A DNA stretch of 64,000 nt from NCBI GenBank assembly GCA_019055375.1, contig JAHQIW010005335.1, positions 186,001 through 250,000 of the forward strand, in the 5' to 3' direction. The DNA comes from Parelaphostrongylus tenuis. Lineage: Eukaryota; Nematoda; Chromadorea; Rhabditida; Metastrongylidae. Shown in pieces: positions 35,946 through 47,150 of the stretch (its first letter is position 1; every line of letters starts with the position of its first letter). The translations under genes and the position numbers were made by a program. Under the pieces are notes generated by a model, which saw only the letters and a program-made list of their open reading frames with translations, was not told where the DNA came from and did no database searches.

Positions 35946-35992
35946 TCACGTCCATGTTCTTATCGTTTCAACTAAATAAAGAGCAAAAGACA

Positions 35993-36268
35993 AAGCTTTC
36001 GGCGTTGATCCAGCCCTGGATGATGCGCCATGCGTTCGTCGTCAAGCTTCGTTTGAGGTGAACGAATGCACATCTGGCCTTTACAATGACTCGCGAGGCC
36101 TATGGCTGTATGGAGCCAACCTGCTTATCCTCCCAGAGAAATCTGTACTAAATGACCGACCCAGATGGATGGATGGTTTGGTGAGCCATGAGCGTGAGAT
36201 TGGACCAGTGGACCATGTGTGCAACACTGAGCAGCAGCACCTCTAACCACAGTGCCACATGCGCTTCA
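35993..36268 (-). repeat. tRNA-derived SINE family B, full copy
   Basis: Motifs GCTTTCGGCGTTGATCCAGC, CACATCTGGCCTTTACAATG, GCTTATCCTCCCAGAGAAAT and a tRNA-like head at 36200-36268 on the - strand. Confidence 0.75.
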
Positions 36269-36481
36269 CTCAACTGAATGTGCTAGCAATTTTGCTGCCA
36301 CTAAAGGACGAGAACTTGGTTTTCTTGGAATACGGGATCGAATCAACTGTCATTAAAGCTTTGTAGTGTTCCCTTACCACTATATCTGTGCATCCGACTG
36401 TTTCTATAGACCTTGTTCTAGACAATCGAAGATGGTAACATATCTTGAGCCTTTTATAAGGTCTCTTATGGCACTCACAAA

Positions 36482-36524
36482 GTGCTATACACGTGTTTCG
36501 GCCTTACAGCCTCATCGATAACAC
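36482..36524 (-). ncRNA. Hammerhead-ribozyme-like motif, copy B
   Basis: Read on the - strand: stem I 5' strand GTGTTA (36524-36519), core TCGATGA (36518-36512), stem II GGCT-GTAA-GGCC (36511-36500) with a GNRA-type loop, GAAA (36499-36496), a minimal stem III (AC/GT with loop ACGT), cleavage position A (36488), then stem I 3' strand TAGCAC (36487-36482). Stem I pairs over six positions with one G.U. This is type I topology with a very short stem III, as known for hammerheads in some retroelements. Core positions 3 and 4 are T and C in place of C and T, so activity is doubtful. Upstream sequence is shared with copies A and C. Confidence 0.55.
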
Positions 36525-37597
36525 GGTGTTTTTTGGCTCAGTCAATCTTTTGTAGGGGATATACCCCTACATATAGAGGAATCGACGTCGAGTTATTTCA
36601 ACTCAACAGGTGATACAACTAATCTGTGTCCATGTTTAGCATTCTGAACTCTTGAACTTAAAGTTTTCCATGATTATTTCTTGTTTATCATCGATCAGTA
36701 ATTGTTCGATCCCATTATAACGATAAATCATGCTCTATAGTAAATATTGCTCTCGCTTCATAACTCACTATATCGAAAATGATAAGAACAGTCGTGGAAA
36801 AGAATGGTTGAGCGAGCGTAAAATCAATAATCAACGGCTTAAAAAGGAAAAAAATAGTGATTTGGAATTTCTTCATTATTTTTGTGACTAACTTGTTCTA
36901 CTTTCTCTCTTATGCTATATTTCATCAAATTTCTTTTTTCCATTCCTCACCACCATGCGCTAGACATTTCTGGTGATTTAGTTAATTTGCTATCTAATCC
37001 AAGCCTCTATCCATAATATTTCTCTGCACTCACTTTTTCTCTGAAGTAATATACAATCAATAATTTCTAATCAAATGCATTTAAGTTATGTTATATTTAT
37101 TCTATATCGATAACTAACAGATACACGAGCTGTGTCAAATTCACTGAATCAGAATTGAATCGTTTTTTTTCATTACAGAAGTAAGAATGAAATGAAAAAA
37201 ACTATGACTTAATTTTCTCGGAGAGAATGTCGTCAATTCTTCCATTGGCAGCGAGTGACGTCGATCCGTATAGTAAGACTCGGCAAATTTGATAGAAACA
37301 ATGAAACAAAAAAAATTGCTGACTAGATTTTTAGCATACTATACCCAAAGTTCAGGGCGTGTAAACCTAAGCTCCGTAAGAGACTTATGCTAATCCGTTG
37401 AAATTTCCTGTTCTACCTTATAATCTTCATCGTCTTCATTGTTGATCTTTTCTTTCCTACTGTGTTTAGTAGTGCAAACTTAGTTCTCGTAGATTTATCC
37501 TTTTATCACAATGCAGAAGCCGTTGAGCGGAGAACATGAGCTTATTAGCAATGAAATGTATATCGTTCTCGAACTGACTCCTCGATTGAGAAAATCG

Positions 37598-37962
37598 ATT
37601 AGTTGTGCATGTAGCGCAGTGGTGAAAGTGCCCTGCACTATGCAGTTAGTCGTTGGTTCAAGCGTCCCGAAGAAATCATGTTGTCGTCTCTCCAAGGTCC
37701 GAGAATTAGTGCACAAGTTTGCATGCGTGAATAAAAAATAATGGGTTGATACAACATTTTTTAGTTTACTTTCTGCCCACTTTTTAAACAACAGGGTGTG
37801 ATGTGAAATATAACCATAGTAGTGCTGCGATACGAGCAAAATTTGGAGCCTAATGTGGCTTCGAACCCTTGTCCACCTTTTTTGAGAGGTGCTGAGTTGA
37901 TCGTCGCTGGAATATCACAAGTTATTGTAAGGACTAAAAATGCATTCAGTCACCTCTACTGA
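37598..37962 (+). repeat. Diverged tRNA-derived SINE interrupted by the palindrome
   Basis: A tRNA-like head (ATGTAGCGCAGTGGTGAAAG, then GTTGGTTCAAGCG) and, further on, SINE B tail-like sequence (TGCATTCAGTCACCTCT) directly before the hammerhead palindrome at 37963. The open frames over it on both strands are not genes. Confidence 0.45.
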
Positions 37963-38146
37963 TAATGTTATAACATGGTTTGAGCTGTTTGTGAGGCCTG
38001 ATAAGTGCCAGACAGACGCCTGTTCGGCCTCAGGGATCGGCTGAACAGAAAGAGACTTTGCTACTGACGAGTCCTGGAGGACGAAACAGGCGTTCTTCTA
38101 GCACTTGTCAGACCTCACAAACAGCTCAAAACATGTTATATCATTA
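37963..38146. repeat. 184-nt palindromic element carrying a hammerhead motif
   Basis: The outer arms TAATGTTATAACATG and CATGTTATATCATTA continue inward as TTTGAGCTGTTTGTGAGG and CCTCACAAACAGCTCAAA, then AAGTGCC/GCACTT and CGCCTGT/ACAGGCG. The non-palindromic tip is the hammerhead core. The left arm, read on the - strand, also resembles a broken ribozyme unit (GGCCGAACAGGCG then TGGCACTT), suggesting an inverted dimer of one unit. No open frame. Confidence 0.75.
38059..38104 (+). ncRNA. Hammerhead ribozyme candidate, copy D, intact core
   Basis: Stem I 5' strand TGCTA (38059-38063), core CTGACGA (38064-38070), perfect stem II GTCC-TGGA-GGAC (38071-38082), GAAA (38083-38086), linker 38087-38098, stem I 3' strand TAGCA (38099-38103). 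In this type I reading, cleavage would follow C38098. The linker is four bases longer than in copies A and B, and beyond the first A-U pair stem III is poor. A type III reading is also possible: ACAGGCG (38086-38092) pairs with CGCCTGT (38017-38023) and the palindrome arms, with cleavage after T38024, but stem I is then weak. All invariant core bases are present. Activity is inferred, not shown. Confidence 0.65.
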
Positions 38147-38334
38147 ACAGACTATTATTGTTTTTTGAGCGAGATTTAGAAAACGCAGTCGAATGAAGAG
38201 GTATGATTCACCTCTACTCTGTTATACAAATGGAGTAATGCATGCGATATTTTTACTTTATTTGATGCGTTATCACAGTGTTTTTTTCCACTGAACGGAT
38301 CTCAGCACTTCTACCATTCAATTCATTTTTCGCC

Positions 38335-38517
38335 TTCTTCTTGAACGGCGAAGAATACTGGTTGAGCAAGCTTCCTTGCAACCTCGAGGATAGCCTGGCT
38401 ATGGCGTTCCATCGTACGTTGTTGTTGACTGCCGGAGGGAGTTGGGAGGTGGAGTTCGGTTCCACGCGCACCCTGACGAGCATTACAACCACTCGGCCAC
38501 GGCGCCCCCAATGCCTG
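38335..38517 (-). repeat. tRNA-derived SINE family C, copy 2
   Basis: The - strand head GCCGTGGCCGAGTGGTTG is a perfect A box, followed by GGAACCGAACTCC as the B box, then the body shared with 5540-5735 and 49815-50005 (TTGCAACCTCGAGGATAGCC on the + strand). Confidence 0.6.
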
Positions 38518-38599
38518 CTATAAAGCTATGTAATTTTGAGCACTGTAGTATTTACTCTTCTCGTTCTCTTAACTGGTTGTATAGTCCTAGAGCTATCTA

Positions 38600-40900
38600 A
38601 TGGATATCACTGGGCGTTCGTGAATGTGCACGAATAAAAACTCCAGTACTTTTGGTCAAACACCACTTTTCTTTCAGCGAAGAAATACTCAACGCTTTTT
38701 TAATTTATGATGCGATTATACAAACAGCCTGAATTCGAGGGATTTTCTCCGCTTAGATTAGTCGGAGTCGCTGAAATTGAAAGAAGTGAGAACAACCTAA
38801 GACAAGGCCTGTCAAATTCTCTTGAACAGGCATGAGACTTTTACATTAGAGATATTACCTCAATTCGCTTTTCTCAGTGTTCTTCTCAGCCACTTGCTTC
38901 ATTGTTGACTTTCCGTCAAATTAGTGCATTCAGTTCATATACAAACAAGTTCATCCTCACGAATATGCATAAATGTGATGCCCACGTGAGAGATGAGATG
39001 TGATGTAAATACAGATGAAACCAGCAAACATCTCAGAGGCAGGAAACCCAACAACAGAAACCTCTCATGACTTCAAAATAAAAATATAGTCGTTTTTTCT
39101 TGGACCACGTTTAACAAAATTAATTGTGACTTCAATAACGAGTCCTAAGAACGACCACGTATCCTTATGACTTATCTGAACGGAGGATATCACTCAAATT
39201 CAAGGCTTCTGTGTAATGGCATCATAAATTATAGAAGCAATGAGTATATTTTCTTTGGAAGATAACTAATGTCTGATTGAAGGCACTGAGATTCTTATTG
39301 GAAATAATATGTAAGCCACGACGGACACAAAATTTAAAGATGGAAGATAAGTGAAGTGGAAAAGCACTCTATTATTTTGCAAGCTAGCCGGAAATCTCAA
39401 GCAAATTTCCAGTTCATCCTGATACTTATAAGATTTTTTGCGCCTAGTCATGCTTAATGCCGTTGAATGGATTTCTTTTGTCTCCTTCAGTGCGTGAGAA
39501 AACTTTCAAGTAAAAGGTTGAGTGATGTTAATCTTCTTCCGTAGTTTTTACTTCAATAAGGCTATCAGGGCACATCTTTGCTGTATCTACATAAATATTA
39601 TTCCTAAAAAAGCTTTTGCCACCAATTCCTACTATTTTTCTAGTGATGCCATTATTACTAAGTGTATGGATGTTATTATAACCGCCCACATTGAATTTAT
39701 TGAATATTCATTACTAAGAAAGAGCAGTGAACGCATCGCTGAATAGACGTCGTGCAAAAAAAACACATGATTTTTGCATGGTTTTCACTTCGACCGCATC
39801 CCGTGACAAGTAAGCTTTCGAATTATCGCAGATCGACAAATCGTATGAGATTCTTTTGAAAGAATCTCCCTCCAATCCACGAACTCTACCAACTACCTTG
39901 CGAATAATATGTTTACGAAGACTTGAAGAATTTTTTCTCACATCCGTATCCACACGCAGACCCAATGACCTTCATGGATAAGAAAATGCGAGACATATAA
40001 CCGGATGAAAAGAAGTTGGAACCAAAACAACATAAGAGGGCAGACTATATGAATAGATAATCAATATTGTCAAAGACTCCTTCACAACTTTTCTTTCTCT
40101 CTTTTTGACTATAACAACAATTTTAGCCATGTTAATCGTATGCCCTGATGTCAAGGTTTTTTCCCTTAGATTCGTCATTTTCTTTCATGACAATAAAAAG
40201 TGATCGAGAGGTCAAAAAAGGTGATCGAGGGAGTCAGTGACGGGCCAGATTTCTAGGAAAGAATTGAGAAAACTTCCTAATAAAGCCATATAATAAATTA
40301 TTTGCCCATTCGAATTGGTCGAAAAAAGCAGATTTCAAAATTTTTTTAATCGATGATTGTAGCGGTTAGTTTTGGAAAGGCAGCAGTTCCATTAATGTTT
40401 TACAATAAGAGTATGTCGCTGATAAATTTAGAACATACTGAAAAATTTGCACGTAATTTAAGTTGATGAGAAAAAGTGGTCAAGTGGCATACGATTGAAC
40501 GATAATCTATTAATTTTAATTCCCTTATGCCATAAAGGTCATGATTTAGATGCCAATTTGTACTTTTGATTGTGCTGGATATAATAACAACACTAATAGT
40601 AATGATGATAAACTGAAGGTGAGGTAATGCAGTACTAAATAAATATAAAACAGCACATCAGGATAAGCCGTAGCGCAACAATCAGCACTACTCCATTCAA
40701 TTTCCCATTTCTTTTGAAGAAAAAAAGACACCTGAAAAGATGGATAAGAAAGCTAAGCTTATATCACTGAATATAAAGGGAGGACTAGAAGAGCATAATT
40801 TTGTGAGTTCCTTATACTCGATTCAAAGTAGTTAAGGATGAGGCATTTGCTGCCAGTAAGGAATTCGCCCTGCAATCGACCAAATTGGTAGAATTGTAGA
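38600..40900. other. AT-rich, no gene recognised
   Basis: Several short open frames, but none with recognisable domains or flanking splice sites. I see no repeats that match the rest of the window. Confidence 0.45.
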
Positions 40901-40962
40901 GACGGTCATACATCCTGAAAGCATAATTGAAGCCTTATATGAGGTGTGATATGGCACTTATA

Positions 40963-41008
40963 GTGCTATACATACATTTCGGCCCTTTGGCCTCATCATC
41001 AGCGCGGT
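40963..41008 (-). ncRNA. Hammerhead-ribozyme-like motif, copy A
   Basis: Read on the - strand: stem I 5' strand GCGCTG (ending at 41000), core ATGATGA (40999-40993), perfect stem II GGCC-AAAG-GGCC (40992-40981), GAAA (40980-40977), short stem III with loop GTAT, cleavage position A (40969), stem I 3' strand TAGCAC (40968-40963). The first core base is A in place of C. Stem I has three Watson-Crick pairs plus a G.U. The flanking repeat continues to about 41065 (a GTCGATTCC motif shared with copies B and C). Confidence 0.5.
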
Positions 41009-41394
41009 GTCTTTCGATTTAGCCAATACCTCGCAGGAGAGTAAACCCCTTACATGTAAAGGAATCGACGCCGAAATCGTTCCCTACACTTCCCCATCAC
41101 AGGCTATCGTCACCGATCTCGTAGACTAGTAGTAACTTTTTCTCGAGCTAGTGTAGAACTGAACTGCTGACTACAAAAAGATAGCGGACTTGGTGTCGAT
41201 TCGTTGTGCGGACAAACCAGTCACCACCGTGTGTCACACAGCTTCGTTAACCAATGCGCGTTGAGCGCACTCTTATTTACTTCAATTTTTTTTCTTTATA
41301 ATTTCAAATATGTATGTATTGTTGATTGCCCAAACTGTCTAATTCTCATACAATATCTTTATTTTTTATGAACAATCTGCTAAACCCAATGATG

Positions 41395-41650
41395 TTGAGT
41401 GTGGTGCAAAACTTTTGCGTCAGGCGGGGCTCGAACCCACTTTGACCCTATCCAGGGGCACGTGTCTTTACCCGTTGCACTATCTAAGTCTGTTTTACCA
41501 TCACTGCGTAGCGTAGAAAGAGTGATGGCAGAACAGGCGTTGGTGGTGGTAATGGGGTTAGAGCACGTGCCCTCAGATCGAATGAAATGCGGATGCTAGT
41601 CTCGCCTGACGCAAAAATTCTGCACATCACCCCCCCATCATAGGGTATAT
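41395..41650. repeat. Palindromic pair of tRNA-derived units (family A), P3
   Basis: Outer arms TTTTGCGTCAGGCG and CGCCTGACGCAAAA; inner arms CTGTTTTACCATCACT and AGTGATGGCAGAACAG; loop about 15 nt. Each half carries A-box and B-box remnants (- strand unit near 41420-41490, + strand unit near 41545-41612). Confidence 0.7.
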
Positions 41651-41855
41651 TTGTAACATCATATCAGCGCTATAAAGCGGTTTAAAATGCTAATAACAAA
41701 TTGCCGATGTGATAATAACTAGATTATTAGACTGCGGCGTTTTATTTTACGAAGATGTTACCAAAAATAGAAAGTGCAGATTAGGAAAAAATATGCAAGA
41801 GACTAAGACTAATCTAGCAGTAAGCAGTCAGATATTTTGTTTTTTACACCACAAT

Positions 41856-41895
41856 TCTGAGCCAATTTTTGCATGTCTGAGCCAATTTTTGCATG
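41856..41895 (+). repeat. Perfect 20-bp tandem duplication
   Basis: The unit TCTGAGCCAATTTTTGCATG occurs twice back to back with no differences. Confidence 0.85.
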
Positions 41896-42341
41896 TTTGC
41901 ATATCTCCTGGTTTTGGCCGGTTATTTTTATTTACTTCGTTATATCCCTCTTTACATATACCGTGCTGGACACACCACTTCTTGCATTACTCGTCTCGCA
42001 TTCATCGTCTGCAAAAGTCTTCGAAAATTTCAAATATAGCTTCGGCTACTGCTTGAGGTTTTTGTCGTGCTCAGGGATGTCATAGAATGTTGGCTGAGCG
42101 AAAGCTAACGTCTCAGAGGATTTCGTGTTCTTCTGAGCCTGGAAAGGTTAAGTCATCTGATCTCAAACAAGCAAAATTACCCTCAGCAGAATTGGCTCAA
42201 AAGCGCTTGATGATTAGTATAGTTTTGTCAGGTACTGCTCAAAATCCTTACATCTGTCAGACTATCTTCCTTCGCTTTATTGTCCTACTGCTAACTGTTG
42301 TCCATTAGAATACGATTGAGGAACCGTCGTTTTTCTCCCTA

Positions 42342-42811
42342 CTAGCATTCTGAACACCTAAGAAGCAGTGTTGACCTGTAGTACCGAAGCAGGCCGATCT
42401 TGAAATTTTTTCCACAGCCACACATTACCGTGGCGTCCGGGTCGAAGACAAATTTATCGCGTTGCTTCTTGAGCGTTCTCGATGTCAAATGCAGAGTTAC
42501 CGTGCGTTTTGTGTCATAAGTCCTCCTCTTTCATCAAAGCGGTGAATTAAGGCTGAACGTCGTTTCCCAAGAAGCTCCTTGACAGAAAATAGAAGAGCAT
42601 CGATAGAAGTGATAAAGCTTATAATAAGGCCTTTCTGAATACCCGTCAGACCGAAGCAAAGCCTTTTATGATTATTAGAAAGGACGATTACTGTTTCCGA
42701 GTAGAGTCCCTTATCGAAGATGGCGATCCCCTCGATTACTCGACGAATCCTCGTCAACGGCAGCATGAAAATATCAGTCTTAGGGTATTCATAGTTAATA
42801 ATCAAAATCAT
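42342..42811 (-). CDS. Unidentified protein, candidate terminal exon, frameshifted
   Basis: Two long - strand frames join into one protein-like reading. The first includes LTRIRRVIEGIAIFDKGLYS, ETVIVLSNNHKRLCFGLTGI and LLGKRRSALIHRFDE, running to a stop at 42497. The second, opening about 42530, continues DTKRTVTLHLTSRTLKKQRD, KFVFDPDATVMCGCGKNFKI and LLRCSEC and ends at 42342. The switch lies in the AAGAGGAGGA stretch around 42525-42535 and fits one lost base. CxC and CxxC pairs near the end suggest a small metal-binding site. Upstream exons were not found. I do not recognise the family; it could be a host gene or part of a transposable element. Confidence 0.4.
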
Positions 42812-42829
42812 GTGTAATCAGTGTAAATT

Positions 42830-45800
42830 TTTATAATCGAATTAACATTACGCTTACTGCAAGAAAGACCATTCCTACTAAGACTCATCATTATAGAATC
42901 AACTCTGTTGCTCTTTGATAGATTTTTAACTAGCTTATTCCTTAGATCAAACACTAATCAAACACTACACCTACATATTCTGTTTTATTGAGAAACTTTT
43001 GTAGAAGCTTCTTCTTCTGCCTACCTTCTTCTAAAAAGATATACTGAGCTTACAGTAATGCCATCTTACTGTCGCTACTATGTCTGTTTTTTTCCTAGAA
43101 AGTAGTCAAATCTCTATCTGTTTTCCATTCAACGACCTCTGACCTCTTTCAACCTAAATGATCTAGGTAATGTTCTGGAATAAAAGAACCATCGGAATCT
43201 AAACATTCTTAAGAATCAGATAAGAACTTTTTTTCGTCCTCTAAGGATAGAACTATGGTACTCTGACTCACATAATAGTTTTTTCTTTTTCTAACACAAA
43301 TTCATGTGCCTTCCTGGCGGAGAAATAAAACAGCAAATGGGGAACCACGTTAACCAGAGCATGGTTATGTTTCCCACTGTAACCACTTATATTTGGTGCT
43401 GTTGATCTTGAACTGGAAATCTAAAAAACGTAAATTTTCTTGCCAATTCTCTTTTTTTTTTGAGAATTTGATTTCGGTCATATTTGTATATGTCAGAGGA
43501 ATAGTTCACAAAAATATATCTGGTTGTAAGGCGATGAATAAGGCTTTTCCGTAGATTTGTGAAGATCAAAACTTAATAAAAACTCTTGTCATTGAAAAAT
43601 TCCTGTCAATTTCTAGAAAGTCAACTTTGAATGGCGTGTATGTACTTCTTAATCGTTGCTACAGAGTTCCCCGTCTTCTTCACCCATTTTCTTAAGCTAC
43701 TCTCTTTTATTTTCCTTTTCTCATTTTTCCTTCTTTTTCTCTTTCCTCGAGCTCCTTTCTTCTTTCACTTTTTTCCTCGTTCACATAAATTTTCTCATAA
43801 TGTACGAATTTTAGAAAAACTCGAAAGTTCATCAGCGAACGGATCAGATACTCAGCCGGAATGTTTTTTTCCATCGCTCCGGTTACATTGCTTTCTATTG
43901 TCTTTCATGCTATCAAAAGAACAACAACTTGGGTACTCTGGATAATCTCGGAATTGTGCTCTTCAAATCTTTTAACCACGAGAGATTATGTGAAAAGTGC
44001 TTTACTTTTATCGTAACGAAATATTAGTGAGTTTTCTTAATAATAGGCTTTTCTTGAAGCTTATATTTCAATGAAGTGAAAGTCTAAAAGTTCCGGCCAT
44101 TGGAGATCATTAAACATCAAATGCTAATTATTAGAAAAGTTCTACTAACAGATAATAACTTTTCATCCACTACATCATATGTTTTTATCCTGATCGAAGT
44201 CTATAATTGTTCTTTGGTGCATCGTTAAGAGACATTTGATATTTCGAGAACTTTCTAATCGTTGAGCTGTCCATTCAGCACTAATATAAATGAATAAAAA
44301 ACATAATTAGTAACTTGTATGCTGGCGTAAAACCTTCAATGCAGGAGTTTCTAATTTCACTCCTTTTTTATTATTTTCATATCAATTTTTCTTTGCTGTG
44401 TCACCCTATTACTCTGAGTTTTTCAACGCTCTATTGTGTTCATTCGGTTTATCTATATCGTCATATAGGTTCAATATAATCTTATTCATCCGTTTTTATC
44501 AATGAACGGGTCAGCGATGAATTTCATAGTGAAATCGGCTTGCTTTCTTTGAATACAATAGTACTTATGTAAAAAATCCCTTTCAAAACACCATGCTTTA
44601 GTTTGACTACTATACTACTAAGTTGTAGCCAGCGCATGGGTAGAATGTCTTCTTCTGTCAATAATATAAGATAAAGTCTTTTCCTAGTCTAAATCAATCT
44701 GAACAGTTATATCCAGCTTTAAACTTCGTTTGAGACTTTGCATTTCACAGTCTAATTTATTTTTCGAAATGTAATCAATCGTATCTAAGATACGTTTATA
44801 TAAATCTGCTCTATTTTCCACGCTACTGGTAATACTCTATAGAGTTTTCATCACAAAAAATTCGTGTTTTGAGCATTCTCAAATTTCAGCTTGACAGTTA
44901 GTGCGATCAAATCCGAAGGTTGACTTAACGAGGAATGTTGTGCAGAGAGGGTAAGTCGCTAGATGAAAAGAACTTTTTGTGACAACTTAGTTTTGCGCTG
45001 TGATCACGTTCTTTACCAGTCATCATTAGTGGTAATGAACGATTTCAAGCTGATGGTTTTATTCTCACAAAATTCTTCAAACAGATATGGACTTTATAAA
45101 AGAAATATAACAACTGAAAGCATTTGATGAAAATCCTCCGACGGAATCTGCAAACTTATGTAAGCTCAAGGTGAATGACATGAGATTGGTATTATTCTGA
45201 ATCACCTACGTCTTCGTCACTCTACCAAATAGACAAGAGTGAATTTTCATCTTTTGTCACTATCTCATATTTGAACTCTGGAAATCGCATCCTCAAGATA
45301 CACATGGAACATAGTAACTTCTTCACAAATTTATGACCTTTCACAAAGTCGGAAACTCTTCCTTTTCAATGTGGCTTTGTTCTTTTCTTTTTTTTTAGGG
45401 GGAATGGTGGGGGGAGAATCTTCATAAAAAGATAGTGACGAAGGTGACGTTAGTTATGTTTCAAGTGAAAATTGTCGTTTTGGAGACGTCCGAGCCGATT
45501 GTTCAATCCGTTGGGAACCGCGTTGATTTCCGTTGGCGGCAGGCGTGAAGATCGCGCGGCAAACGACGTGGTAAATGGCGGTACACATTAAACTGCATGG
45601 TTTCCAATGCATTAAATTTCATTGTTCTACAGGGAGCACTCAAGTCAGTCTGGCTTGTCACAGCCGAGACATGTGAATCATCTCCTGAGCGACTGACCAC
45701 AAGTTCACGAACGTTTCTTCTAATTTACAAATAACCCATATGTATCGTCTCGGAACGCGTTACGTAACCCCTTGCAAAACGGCGTCTGAGATGTCACATA

Positions 45801-47150
45801 TGAACGAGAATCGTGATCTTCTTCATCTCTGAACATGAATTGTTAATCGTCTTCGAAATTGAAAAATGAAATCTTTCGTCATTGATTCATAATTTATCTG
45901 CGGCTTTCTGAAAATTTGTAGCGCATTGGATTTTTCACATACTATTGGAAATATTCGAAGTGATAGATTATTTAGTAGTTGTTACTATTTAGAACTACTT
46001 ATAATAAATCTATGTTACATTTCGGGAAGCGTTTTGAATTAAAGTGTATCTGAACACTTTACTTTGAACGTTTGAGTTGAGATGCGTACTTCATGAAAGT
46101 CATCGTGTTCAAGGTTAATCAGCGCCATTAATGGTGAACACTTTTATTGCACAGGAAGCCAATTTTGACGTCTTCAAAAACCTTATACTACTTCCGGTAC
46201 TAAAGTATCTTGCAAACTTTTAGAAGCGAACTCTGCTTAGTACTTGGTTGAAATAACTGAATAGCCCGTCTTAACAAAAAACTGTGCTTTAGAGTCCTGA
46301 AGGTGAAGCCACTAAAGCCTCTTCAGATGGCTGCTACTCTCCAGTAGTGACTATTTTGTTGCCAGAGTGGCAGTGAATCTTGGTGCTGATTTGTTTCTTG
46401 ACCGATTATCCCGAATTAACATGTCGAGCTACTCTCAATTTAGGGGACCGGCTGCTTATAGGAATCTCTTATTGTGTATCACATAGGTGGCCTCGCAGAA
46501 ACATTTCCACAGGCAAAACCATTGATGGGGAAAGATACCAGTGGCGACCAGTTAGTTTCAGCTGTTCTTCTATCACTTCTATTGTACTGCAATTTTTTTC
46601 TTGTGTCATGTAAAACTTTCTTCATTTATTGATATCCTTTTGTCTGATCGTCTTAGAAGCACATAGTACATCCTCTATTTCTGACAAATAGCGATTCGAT
46701 GTGATGCACTTTAGATTTTATTTGTTCGATTAAAAAATCGCTTATCAATAAGTTATCATATTGTCAATCGGACCCTCTCCACAACTAATCATCATGAAAA
46801 TTTCAAAAGGACACAATTTGAATCCACAACTAATTGCATTTCCTTCCTCTTGGCCATAGTTACAGGATTTTTCTTTTCTTTTCAATGAAACTCGAATTAA
46901 GAAATTCAATATCTTTTTTCTAACTCTGATTTTAAATCAACCATTAAAATTAATGGAGTTTAAGTTTCCTTTTCAATAAGCAGGTCTAAGGTTGAGTGAT
47001 ATACAAAACCCCAATGACTTGAATGATTGATTCTGGATTAGAGTTAGAAAAAGGATATATGGAATTTTTCTCAGTCCCAGTTTCATTGAAAAAGAAAGAG
47101 AAAAGTTCTGTAATTATCTGCTTTTGTAACCCGTTTTGCATCTTGTTACC
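42830..47150. other. Long AT-rich stretch, no gene recognised
   Basis: Mostly AT-rich, with a pyrimidine-rich run around 43690-43790. A GC-richer island at 45503-45700 has an open - strand frame (with FNVYRHLPRRLPRDLHACRQ) but no splice context or homology I can name. Confidence 0.4.
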
